From contig PAGD01000024.1 in the NCBI GenBank assembly GCA_002704345.1, forward strand, positions 16,432 through 38,800: a DNA stretch of 22,369 nt, given 5' to 3'. Under the pieces are notes generated by a model that ran no database searches, was not told where the DNA came from, and worked only from the letters and a program-made list of their open reading frames with translations. This DNA comes from Rhodobiaceae bacterium. GTDB lineage: Bacteria; Pseudomonadota; Alphaproteobacteria; MED-G09. Position 1 is the first letter of the stretch; each line of letters opens with the position of its first letter. The position numbers were made by a program, and so were the translations under genes. Of the stretch, positions 14,721-22,308 are shown one piece after another.

Positions 14721-16113
14721 CTTTTAATCTCTTTAACCATAGACCAGCAGCTCTTTTAACATTTTTTGGAGAGGTTCCGCCCTCTGAAGTCTTTCTAATA
14801 ACTGATTTTTCTGCATTCAATATATTGAATATATCTTTGGTTATTCTTTCATCAAATTTTTTTAATATCTCTAGATCTATTTCATCAAGAGTTATATTTT
14901 TCTCAATACAAAGTGAGACTATTTCACCTGTTATTTTATGTGCTGATCTGAAGGGGATATTTAAATTTTGAACCAGCCAATCTGCTAGATCAGTTGCAGT
15001 AGAAAATTGTCTAGATGCGGCTTCATTCATATTTTTGATATTCGGTACCATATTTTCAATCATTGAGCTCATCGATTGTAAACAGAGTAAGATATTATCA
15101 AGTGCATCAAATGTGGGTTCTTTATCCTCTTGAAGATCTTTAGAATATGCCATTGGTAGCCCTTTCATAACAATTAACATTGTAATTAAAGATCCAATTA
15201 ATCTTCCAGATTTACCTCTTACAAGCTCAGCAAGATCAGGGTTTTTCTTTTGAGGCATTATTGATGATCCAGTTGTTAAATTATCTGGGAGCTCAATAAA
15301 ATTAAATCCATCTGAGAGCCATAAAATTATCTCTTCGGCTAATCGTGATAAATGGACAGAGCAAATAGCTATTGATGACATTGTTTCTAACACAAAGTCT
15401 CTTGATGAAACTGCATCTAAAGAGTTTCTCATGGGATTGTTGAAGCCTAATGCCTTAGAAGTCATTTTTCTATTTATAGGAAAGGAAGTTCCAGAAAGAG
15501 CTCCTGATCCCAGTGGACTCTCATTTAATCTTTTATTACAATCAATCATCCTACCTTTATCTCTGGAGAGCATTTCTACATATGCCAATAGGTGATGACC
15601 CATTGTGATTGGTTGAGCAGTCTGCATATGAGTATATCCAGGCATAATTGTTTTATAATTATCCTCGGCTTTGGAAGCTAGAGCTTTCTGAAGTAATGAT
15701 ATTTCATCAATAATTTCGAAATTTTTTCTTCTTATATATAACCTTAGATCAGTTGCAACTTGGTCATTTCTTGACCTTGCGGTGTGAACTCTTCCAGCGG
15801 TATCACCAATATCTTTACTGAGAGCTGATTCAATATTCATATGAATATCTTCTAATTCCTTGCTTAGTTTGAAATTACCCTTTTTAAATTTAATTTTAAT
15901 TCTTTTTAGGCCTGCTATAATTGATAATGAGTCCTTTTTCGTAATTATTTTGCAATGAGATAGCATTTGAGTATGCGCAATTGAGGCTTCAACATCAACC
16001 TCAAATAGTCTATAATCAAACTCAATTGAAGAATTAACGTTTTGTAACAGCTTTGATGAATCAGAGGAGAATCTTCCTCCCCACATTTTATTTTTTGAAG
16101 CTTTATTAACCAT
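14710..16113 (-). CDS. argH: Argininosuccinate lyase
   Basis: ArgH cleaves argininosuccinate to arginine and fumarate, the last step of arginine synthesis. The 467-residue protein of the fumarase/aspartase superfamily has MWGGRFSSD near the N-terminus, HTARSRNDQVATDLRL (110-125), GYTHMQTAQP (159-168) with the catalytic His H162, and the signature GSSIMPQKKNPD (282-293) on the mobile Ser loop. All active-site blocks are intact. The start at 16113 gives a short MVNKASKNK leader before MWGGRF, as common in this family; the internal ATG of MWGGRF is an alternative. The gene is divergent from the TlpA-like gene, 37 bp away, and heads argH-lptM-lysA. Confidence 0.96.
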   Translation of the reverse strand: MVNKASKNKMWGGRFSSDSSKLLQNVNSSIEFDYRLFEVDVEASIAHTQMLSHCKIITKKDSLSIIAGLKRIKIKFKKGNFKLSKELEDIHMNIESALSKDIGDTAGRVHTARSRNDQVATDLRLYIRRKNFEIIDEISLLQKALASKAEDNYKTIMPGYTHMQTAQPITMGHHLLAYVEMLSRDKGRMIDCNKRLNESPLGSGALSGTSFPINRKMTSKALGFNNPMRNSLDAVSSRDFVLETMSSIAICSVHLSRLAEEIILWLSDGFNFIELPDNLTTGSSIMPQKKNPDLAELVRGKSGRLIGSLITMLIVMKGLPMAYSKDLQEDKEPTFDALDNILLCLQSMSSMIENMVPNIKNMNEAASRQFSTATDLADWLVQNLNIPFRSAHKITGEIVSLCIEKNITLDEIDLEILKKFDERITKDIFNILNAEKSVIRKTSEGGTSPKNVKRAAGLWLKRLKDEK

Positions 16114-16150
16114 AATTTTTTCGACCTATTAATTTTTAAGGTAATTACTA

Positions 16151-16711
16151 ATGAATATATCAAAAAAAGCACTCTTAATAGGCTTAATTACTATATCTTT
16201 TATTGTTACGATATTTTTTTATTATTCTAGTAATATAAAACTTGAAAAAAATCATGAAAAAATATTCACAGAGTCAAATGATCAAGCCAATTTGAGAGAA
16301 ATTAGCTTTTTCAGTTTAGATCAACAAGAGTTTTTTCTTTCTGACTTCAATGGTAAGGTTTTATTGGTGAATCTTTGGGCAACTTGGTGTGCTCCATGCA
16401 GAATAGAAATGCCATCTCTAGATAGGCTTGAGGATATTTTGGGCGATGAAAAATTTCAAGTTATTGCTATTGCTGTTGAGAAAACTGATATTTCAAAAAT
16501 AGCTGACTTTTATCAAGAAGAGGGTATAAAGAATTTAAAAATTTTCCATGATAAATCGACTAAATCTGGACTTTATGCCAAAGCGACAGGCCTTCCATTT
16601 ACTCTTCTTATTGATAGAGAGGGAAAAGAAGTTGGAAGAAAAGATGGCCCATGGGAATGGGATTCAAAAGAAGTTTTAGAAATAATAAATAAATTAAAAG
16701 TAATTAATTAA
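16151..16711 (+). CDS. tlpA: TlpA-family membrane-anchored thioredoxin
   Basis: This 186-residue thiol-disulfide reductase of the TlpA/ResA type has an N-terminal membrane anchor (about 7-24) and a periplasmic thioredoxin fold. The redox motif is WATWCAPC (C80-A-P-C83), followed by RIEMPSL, and the cis-Pro loop is TGLPFTLLID. FFLSDFNGKVLLVNLWA is the usual AhpC/TSA-Redoxin opening strand. Such proteins reduce apocytochromes or copper-site proteins, for example for cytochrome oxidase assembly. A tlpA gene divergent from argH is the standard alphaproteobacterial arrangement. AAGG upstream of ATG 16151 is the ribosome binding site. It ends 1 bp from the etfA stop. Confidence 0.9.
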   Translation: MNISKKALLIGLITISFIVTIFFYYSSNIKLEKNHEKIFTESNDQANLREISFFSLDQQEFFLSDFNGKVLLVNLWATWCAPCRIEMPSLDRLEDILGDEKFQVIAIAVEKTDISKIADFYQEEGIKNLKIFHDKSTKSGLYAKATGLPFTLLIDREGKEVGRKDGPWEWDSKEVLEIINKLKVIN

Positions 16712-16712
16712 A

Positions 16713-17642
16713 TTATCCAAGAGCTGTATTAAGATCTGGAATTGCTTTAAAAAGATCAGCTACTAAACCATAATCTGCTACCTGAAATATTGGCGCTTCT
16801 TCATCTTTATTTATTGCTACAATAACTTTTGAATCTTTCATTCCTGCAAGATGTTGAATAGCTCCGGAAATACCAACTGCAATATAGAGCTCTGGTGCCA
16901 CTACTTTTCCTGTTTGACCAACTTGGTAGTCATTAGGAACAAAACCTGCATCAACGGCTGCTCTTGATGCCCCAAGTGCGGCCCCAAGTTTATCAGCAAC
17001 ACCTTCAAGTAGAACAAAATTTTCACCATTTTGCATACCTCTTCCACCTGAAATAATTATTTTCGCCGCAGTAAGTTCTGGACGATCAGATTTTGTTAGT
17101 TCTTCAGAAATATATTCAGATAAATTTTTATCTTCAGAGTTTTGAATATTTTCAACTGTTGCAGGATCCTGGTTTTCAACCGCTTGAAAAGAAGGTGCTC
17201 TTACAGTGATGATTTTTTTATCTGATAATGATTTAACAGTTTGAATTGCATTACCGGCATAAATAGGTCGTTCAAAGGTATTAGAATCAATGACATTAAT
17301 AATCTCAGAAATTTGAGGAACGTCAAGAAGAGCTGCTACTCTTGGCATAAAATTTTTACCAGTTGTTGACGCCGTTGTTAGGATTGCATTGTAATCACTA
17401 GAGATTTCAACCACAAGATCTGCATATGATTCAGCCATATGTTTCTCATATACAGGATTGTCACATAGTAAGACTTTTGAAACACCTGCAATTTTTGATA
17501 CCTCATCAGCAATTTCTGAACAATCTTTACCAGCAACTAGAACATGAACTTCTTCACCAATCTTTGTTGCTGCATCCATAGCTTTTTTATTTGCTTCATT
17601 AAGAATTTTATTATCATGTTCTGCTATAAGTAACGTAGTCAT
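16713..17642 (-). CDS. etfA: Electron transfer flavoprotein alpha subunit
   Basis: EtfA carries the FAD of the ETF heterodimer, which takes electrons from acyl-CoA dehydrogenases and passes them to ETF-ubiquinone oxidoreductase. The 309-residue protein has an N-terminal ETF domain (TTLLIAEHDN..., ILTTASTTGKNFMPRVAALLDVPQISEI). Its C-terminal FAD domain includes ISGGRGMQ, LGAALGASRAAVDAGFVP, QVGQTGKVVAPELYIAVGISGAIQH and INKDEEAPIFQVADYGLVAD. All blocks and the length are normal. It follows etfB with no intervening base, the usual etfB-etfA order. Confidence 0.97.
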   Translation of the reverse strand: MTTLLIAEHDNKILNEANKKAMDAATKIGEEVHVLVAGKDCSEIADEVSKIAGVSKVLLCDNPVYEKHMAESYADLVVEISSDYNAILTTASTTGKNFMPRVAALLDVPQISEIINVIDSNTFERPIYAGNAIQTVKSLSDKKIITVRAPSFQAVENQDPATVENIQNSEDKNLSEYISEELTKSDRPELTAAKIIISGGRGMQNGENFVLLEGVADKLGAALGASRAAVDAGFVPNDYQVGQTGKVVAPELYIAVGISGAIQHLAGMKDSKVIVAINKDEEAPIFQVADYGLVADLFKAIPDLNTALG

Positions 17643-18392
17643 TTAAATAACTCCTGCTTCATTTTTTAACTTATCAACTAATTCTTCTACAGTTTCTACT
17701 TTAATTCCAGCCTCTCTTTGTGCCGGCTCAGAAACCTTTACTACTTCGAGCATAGATGTGATTTCAATATTATAATCTTCTGGACTTTTTTCTTCTATTT
17801 GCTTTTTCTTTGCTTTCATAATATTTGGAAGAGATGCATATCTTGGCTCATTTAACCTAAGATCTGTTGTAATAACTGATGGTAGCTTTAAATTAATTGT
17901 TTGGAGTCCTCCATCAACCTCTCTAATGACATTAATTTTACCATCAGAAATTTTTAACTCTGAGGCAAAAGTTCCTTGCGACCAACCTAATAATGCAGAA
18001 AGCATCTGACCTGTTTGATTGCTATCATCATCGATCGCCTGCTTACCTAAGATAATTATTTCTGGATTTTCTTCATCGCTAACAGCTTTGATAAGCTTTG
18101 CAACATTTAATGGTTCTACTAATTCATCAGTTTTGATTAATATACCTCTATCAGCCCCCATTGCTAGTGCTGTGCGAATTGTTTCTTGAGATTGCTGAGG
18201 ACCTATTGAAAGAACAATAATTTCTGAAACAGTACCCGCTTCTTTAAGTCTTATTGCCTCTTCAACAGCTATTTCGTCAAAAGGGTTCATTGACATTTTA
18301 ACGTTGTCTAGTTCAACACCAGAATTATCTGATTTGACACGAATTTTAACATTATAGTCAACCACTCTTTTAATAGGTACAAGAACCTTCAT
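17643..18392 (-). CDS. etfB: Electron transfer flavoprotein beta subunit
   Basis: EtfB is the AMP-binding subunit of ETF and docks with acyl-CoA dehydrogenases. The 249-residue protein opens with [17 protein letters not shown] and includes [31 protein letters not shown], the AMP-site motif [16 protein letters not shown], and the recognition-loop region [20 protein letters not shown]. All are characteristic of group I ETFs of aerobic proteobacteria. GGAG about 7 nt before the ATG gives a strong ribosome binding site, and a promoter with a perfect -35 lies about 40-70 bp upstream. It is the first gene of etfB-etfA. The adenosyltransferase and a probable methylsuccinyl-CoA dehydrogenase upstream suggest a matching metabolic demand. 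Confidence 0.97.
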   Translation of the reverse strand: MKVLVPIKRVVDYNVKIRVKSDNSGVELDNVKMSMNPFDEIAVEEAIRLKEAGTVSEIIVLSIGPQQSQETIRTALAMGADRGILIKTDELVEPLNVAKLIKAVSDEENPEIIILGKQAIDDDSNQTGQMLSALLGWSQGTFASELKISDGKINVIREVDGGLQTINLKLPSVITTDLRLNEPRYASLPNIMKAKKKQIEEKSPEDYNIEITSMLEVVKVSEPAQREAGIKVETVEELVDKLKNEAGVI

Positions 18393-18430
18393 TTTTTATC
18401 TCCAATTAATTCAATATATTAGATTTGCAG

Positions 18431-18459
18431 AAATTAAGACTACTAGTCATTTGTGTCAA
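18431..18459 (-). promoter_or_regulatory. etfBA promoter with a palindrome in the spacer
   Basis: On the minus strand, a perfect TTGACA (18454-18459) is followed after 17 bp by TAATTT (18431-18436). The start of transcription would be near 18424, about 31 nt before the etfB ATG. The spacer contains GACTA-C-TAGTC (18438-18448), a perfect 11-bp palindrome, where bound protein would block RNA polymerase. The -35 is convincing, the -10 weak, and the operator role is inference. Confidence 0.5.
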
Positions 18460-18480
18460 TCGAACATTTTAAATAGATAA

Positions 18481-18497
18481 AATTAATTATATTAATT
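18481..18497 (-). terminator. Weak AT-only hairpin after the adenosyltransferase gene
   Basis: AATTAAT and ATTAATT (7-bp arms, 3-bp loop) followed on the minus strand by TTT lie about 20 bp past the stop of the adenosyltransferase gene and upstream of the etfB promoter. The stem has no G-C pair, so it would be a poor intrinsic terminator. It is noted only because the location is right. Confidence 0.25.
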
Positions 18498-18515
18498 GTG
18501 GAAATTTTCAACCAA

Positions 18516-19109
18516 CTATTCATTATTATTTGTTTCACCTGGCCTCCAAAGTGTATCACCTTGGCCGCCTTGATAAGTTTGATTTGCATAACGTGCAGCG
18601 ACAAAGCACAGGTCAGAGAGTCTATTTACATATTTTAATGCAATTTCTGAAACAGAATTATTTTCTGTTAATGATAATTGTACCATTAATCTCTCAGCTC
18701 TCCTTATTACTGTTCGAGCTAAATGAAGGTAGGATGAAGCCGGAGTTCCGCCCGGCAAAACAAAAGATCTGAGAGGCTCAAGATTGATATTTAATTGATC
18801 AATTTCTTGTTCAATTCTATTTACTTGTTTTTCAACTATCGAGAGGGAATTATGACCTCCATCTTGAGGTGTAGATAGTTCTGCGCCAAGATCAAATAAT
18901 TCATTTTGAATCGAACCAAGAAAATTGTCTAATGTTATTAACTCAGATGTTTTTGTATAGGTTCTAACCATACCTATAACTGAGTTTGCTTCATCAATAG
19001 TTCCATATGTTTCAACTCTTAAAGAATCTTTAGAGACCCTTGAACCATCTCCTAGGCTTGTTGAACCCTTGTCCCCTGTCTTGGTGTAAATCTTATTTAG
19101 TATAACCAT
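18516..19109 (-). CDS. pduO: PduO-type cob(I)alamin adenosyltransferase
   Basis: This enzyme transfers the adenosyl group of ATP to cob(I)alamin, making the coenzyme B12 used by acyl-CoA mutases. The 197-residue protein has IYTKTGDKGSTSLGDGSRVSK (7-27), the ATP-binding N-terminal motif of the PduO/MMAB family. VETYGTIDEANSVIG (33-47), LRSFVLPGGTPASSYLHLARTVIRRAERL and YVNRLSDLCFVAARYAN follow, all well conserved. It is the one-domain form without a HbpS fusion. Its ATG shares one base with the stop of the PagL-like gene (TAATG), and etfB-etfA follow 123 bp downstream. The same adenosyltransferase-etfB-etfA order is frequent in alphaproteobacteria. Confidence 0.95.
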   Translation of the reverse strand: MVILNKIYTKTGDKGSTSLGDGSRVSKDSLRVETYGTIDEANSVIGMVRTYTKTSELITLDNFLGSIQNELFDLGAELSTPQDGGHNSLSIVEKQVNRIEQEIDQLNINLEPLRSFVLPGGTPASSYLHLARTVIRRAERLMVQLSLTENNSVSEIALKYVNRLSDLCFVAARYANQTYQGGQGDTLWRPGETNNNE

Positions 19110-19618
19110 TAATTTATTTTCCAGGCCAAACGAAAACCAACACTAGTAAGACCTTGATTTGGATCACACAAACTTCCATTAGACATATGCTGTGCAGATA
19201 ATTGTAGAACAGTATTTTCTTTTATTTCATAGCCAAAAGCTATCATTTCACGAAAATTAACCTTACACCCAAATCCTAATTGATCATTCTTAATATCTTC
19301 TTCGCCTGAATGAAGTGCAGCGCCAAATGCCAATTCCCCAGAAAATTTTCCTCTCTTAAATAGATCCCATGAAGATCCCGCGTAAAGTAAATGGGTATTA
19401 TTAGCCAAACTAATATGTGTACCTAAGTGAGGTCTTCCAGCATAAGGGTGCCACCAACTTGGCCTATCAAAGATTTTTTCAAAAGATAAAGCAGGCCCTC
19501 CTTCTATCCTTCTTTCAACGTCATGCATTGAGAGGCCTAACCTATATTCTGCTGCCTCGAGTGATGGGAAAGCCGCTAAACTAATAAATAAAAGTTGAAA
19601 TATTATAAATTTTTTCAA
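19109..19618 (-). CDS. PagL-like acyloxyacyl hydrolase / outer membrane protein
   Basis: This is a likely outer-membrane barrel related to lipid A 3-O-deacylase PagL. I place the start at TTG 19616-19618, 7 nt after a GGAG. This gives 169 residues with a clean signal peptide (MKKFIIFQLLFISLAAFPSLEA). A TTG 18 nt upstream is possible but puts polar residues before the signal and has no ribosome binding site. The C-terminal block SAQHMSNGSLCDPNQGLTSV contains the PagL-type HxSN motif (H144, S146, N147). From memory the catalytic Glu of Pseudomonas PagL lies 12 residues after the Ser; here that place is Thr. The last residues WKIN lack the usual terminal Phe. Family placement is likely, activity uncertain. 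Translationally coupled to the adenosyltransferase gene. Confidence 0.75.
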   Translation of the reverse strand: MKKFIIFQLLFISLAAFPSLEAAEYRLGLSMHDVERRIEGGPALSFEKIFDRPSWWHPYAGRPHLGTHISLANNTHLLYAGSSWDLFKRGKFSGELAFGAALHSGEEDIKNDQLGFGCKVNFREMIAFGYEIKENTVLQLSAQHMSNGSLCDPNQGLTSVGFRLAWKIN

Positions 19619-19696
19619 TTGATAGCTCCATAACAATTAATATAACTATACTAATAAAATTTAAGCTAATTGGGCATATAAAACAATATTCAAATA

Positions 19697-21331
19697 TTAT
19701 CTATTTTTACTTTCCATAAGTCTTCTTGCTATAACCTGTGCTTGTATCTCAGCTGTTCCTTCAAAAATACTCAATATCCTCGCATCTGCAAGAATTCTAC
19801 TTATTTGAGTTTCTGTCGCAAAGCCAATTCCACCGTGTATTTGCAATGCATTATCAGCTGATGACCAAGCTACTCTTGCGCCTAGAAGCTTAGCCATACC
19901 TGCTTCCATATCACATCTTTGTTTTGAGTCTTTTATATTTGCTGCATGGAAGGTTAGTTGCCTGACAATCATTGTTTCTGCAAACATCATTATTAATTTT
20001 TCACTAATCCTCGGAAAATTTATTAGTTTTTCATTAAATTGAATTCTATCATTTGCATATGTTAGAGCAACATCACACGCATTTTGAGAAACACCAATGG
20101 CTCTAGCAGCGGTTTGTATTCTTGCAGATTCAAATGTAGACATTAAATGAACAAAACCCTTACCTTCTTCTTCACCAAGGAGATTTTCGCTTGGAACTTC
20201 AAAATTATCAAAACCAATATCAAATTCTTTCATTCCTCTGTAGCCAATTACATTAATTTCACCCCCACTCATTCCTTTTGCAGGAAAGAATTCGTCTTCA
20301 GTTTCTCTTGGTTTTTCTGCGAGGAACATTGAAAGACCTTTGTGATCTGTTAATTCACTATTTGTACGAACAAGTAATGTCATGAGGTCTGCTCGTGCGC
20401 CATGTGTTATCCATGTTTTATTGCCATTTATAAGATATTTATTATCAACAAGTTTGCCTCTTGTTTTTAAATGCGCTAAATCTGAACCTATATCTGGTTC
20501 TGAAAAAACGGCTGTTGGGAATATTTTTCCAGATGCAATTTTATTAAGATATTTCTCTTTTTGAGCTTCTGAGCCACCTATTAAAATTAACTCAGCTGCT
20601 ATTTCAGACCTAGTACCAAGTGATCCAACGCCGATCCATCCACGCGATAATTCTTCAGAAACAATACACATAGCCTTTTTTTCTAATCCGAGTCCTCCAT
20701 ATTTTTCTGGAATCGTTAAACCAAAAACTCCTAATTCTGACATTTTTTCAATTATTTCTATTGGTATATATTCATCATTAAGGTGCCATTCATGAGCATT
20801 AGGCGTTATTTCTTCTTCAACAAACCGTCTAAATTGACTTTTTATTTCCTTATATGTTTCATCTAAACCGTCATCTGGATCTATTCCAGAATCCTTACTT
20901 TCCAACAGAAGCTTCATTACTCGATTTTTTTCTTTACTTGACGATCTAGCAATTAGTGGTTTTGAAATTTTTTTAAATTTTTCAATGTTTAAATCAGAAA
21001 TTTTTAATTCTTGAGGTCTTATTGTTTCGTTTTGACTCATTGGAATTCCATATAGAATTTGAAGGCAATATTCACCTGCACCAATTCCCGCTATACCTTC
21101 CTCTAATTTCGTTAAGCGATTATTATTATCTAAATTTTCTATCCAATTACAAAGCTGTGACAATGATTCAACATATGTTGCGTACCAAGCAAGACCATGC
21201 CCAATATGTTGGTTTTCATTTAAATAACTAATATCTTTAAGCTCTGCATTATTATCTCTTGCTTCTGCAAATATTTCTCTAGAAATATTAAAAGCATTTT
21301 TGAGTTCTTCAACAAGTTGGTTATTTTTCAT
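19697..21331 (-). CDS. mcd: Probable (2S)-methylsuccinyl-CoA dehydrogenase
   Basis: This 544-residue acyl-CoA dehydrogenase is much longer than the usual 380-400 residues because of an N-terminal extension of about 155 residues (HIGHGLAWYATYVESLSQL at 42-60, then GIAGIGAGEYCLQILYGIPMSQ). That extension is typical of Mcd of the ethylmalonyl-CoA pathway, which oxidises methylsuccinyl-CoA to mesaconyl-CoA. The core has GVFGLTIPEKYGGLGL (201-216), SEPDIGSDL (277-285), NKTWITHGARADL (304-316), ESARIQTAARAIGV, and IFEGTAEIQAQ with the presumed catalytic Glu E524. FAD-linked electrons would go to ETF, encoded nearby. A different substrate is possible, since assignment rests on remembered similarity to Rhodobacter Mcd. 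Confidence 0.82.
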   Translation of the reverse strand: MKNNQLVEELKNAFNISREIFAEARDNNAELKDISYLNENQHIGHGLAWYATYVESLSQLCNWIENLDNNNRLTKLEEGIAGIGAGEYCLQILYGIPMSQNETIRPQELKISDLNIEKFKKISKPLIARSSSKEKNRVMKLLLESKDSGIDPDDGLDETYKEIKSQFRRFVEEEITPNAHEWHLNDEYIPIEIIEKMSELGVFGLTIPEKYGGLGLEKKAMCIVSEELSRGWIGVGSLGTRSEIAAELILIGGSEAQKEKYLNKIASGKIFPTAVFSEPDIGSDLAHLKTRGKLVDNKYLINGNKTWITHGARADLMTLLVRTNSELTDHKGLSMFLAEKPRETEDEFFPAKGMSGGEINVIGYRGMKEFDIGFDNFEVPSENLLGEEEGKGFVHLMSTFESARIQTAARAIGVSQNACDVALTYANDRIQFNEKLINFPRISEKLIMMFAETMIVRQLTFHAANIKDSKQRCDMEAGMAKLLGARVAWSSADNALQIHGGIGFATETQISRILADARILSIFEGTAEIQAQVIARRLMESKNR

Positions 21332-21405
21332 GATTTAAATCTCAAATAAATATTCTTATGTTGTTATCATATTTTTACAAATCGTGGCTAGATCATTTTG
21401 TCACA

Positions 21406-22308
21406 CTAAATTAAATCTGGAAAAGGTAGATTTTTCGAAATAATTGAAAAAATTTTGTCCTTTGAAAATCCTTTTTCTCTGTATGATTTTATAGATGTTG
21501 AATTATTTGTTTTCGAAAGCTTGATTCCATTTTCCTCTCGGAGTAATTGATGATGATACCATTCGGTTTGAGGAAAATTAAAAATAACCTGTAATAATCT
21601 ATGAATTGATGTAGCCGCATAAAGATCTACACCTCTTGTGACAAGATTTATATTTTGTTCTGCATCATCTACAGTAACAGAAAGATGATATGAGGTTGGT
21701 ATTTCTTTTCTTCCAATGATGAAATCACCATATAACTTGGGTTCTATAAATCTCTTTCCTAGAGGCTCTAACCCTTTTTCATAAAAAAAAATTTTGCCTC
21801 CATATTTTTCTTCAGCATAAATAAGTGCCTTTTCAATATTTAATCGCCATGAGAAATCTTTTCCACTTAACATAAGGTTCGCTCTATTTGCTTTTGATAT
21901 ATTTTTATAAACTCCAGGATAAATATATTGACCATCAGGATCAATTGGCCATGTTGAGAGGCTTGTTAATTTCTTTTTAATTTCTTTTTTAATTTCTGAC
22001 CTTGTTGCCCAGCAAGGATATATTAAATCTAAGTCTCTTAATTTTTTTATATATACTTCATAATTTTTAAAATGATCCGATTGACGCCTGACCGCATTTT
22101 GGTATTTTATTCCAAGCCAAGATAGGTCATCATAAATAGTTTTTTCAAACTCTTCCTTGCATCTACCAATATCAATATTTTCTATCCTTAAAAAAAACTT
22201 ACCAGAACTATTTTCTGATATTTTTTGAGATAATTTTGCAGAATATGCATGACCTAAATGAAGATAACCATTGGGGCTTGGAGCAAATCTAGTGTTATAT
22301 TTTGTCAT
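21406..22308 (-). CDS. gluQ: Glutamyl-Q tRNA(Asp) synthetase
   Basis: GluQRS is a shortened glutamyl-tRNA synthetase that attaches glutamate to queuosine in the anticodon of tRNA(Asp). The 300-residue protein has RFAPSPNGYLHLGHA (7-21, HIGH motif), FLRIENIDIGRC (39-50), GDFIIGRKEIPTSYHLSVTVDDAEQNINLVTRGVDL as adjacent blocks, and KLSK (263-266) in place of KMSKS. It lacks an anticodon-binding domain, which separates it from GltX. The zinc site known from E. coli (C101, C103, Y115, C119) looks half lost: C99 and Y130 remain, while the other two positions are Ala101 and Tyr134. The gene starts 61 bp before the window end. Confidence 0.93.
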   Translation of the reverse strand: MTKYNTRFAPSPNGYLHLGHAYSAKLSQKISENSSGKFFLRIENIDIGRCKEEFEKTIYDDLSWLGIKYQNAVRRQSDHFKNYEVYIKKLRDLDLIYPCWATRSEIKKEIKKKLTSLSTWPIDPDGQYIYPGVYKNISKANRANLMLSGKDFSWRLNIEKALIYAEEKYGGKIFFYEKGLEPLGKRFIEPKLYGDFIIGRKEIPTSYHLSVTVDDAEQNINLVTRGVDLYAATSIHRLLQVIFNFPQTEWYHHQLLREENGIKLSKTNNSTSIKSYREKGFSKDKIFSIISKNLPFPDLI

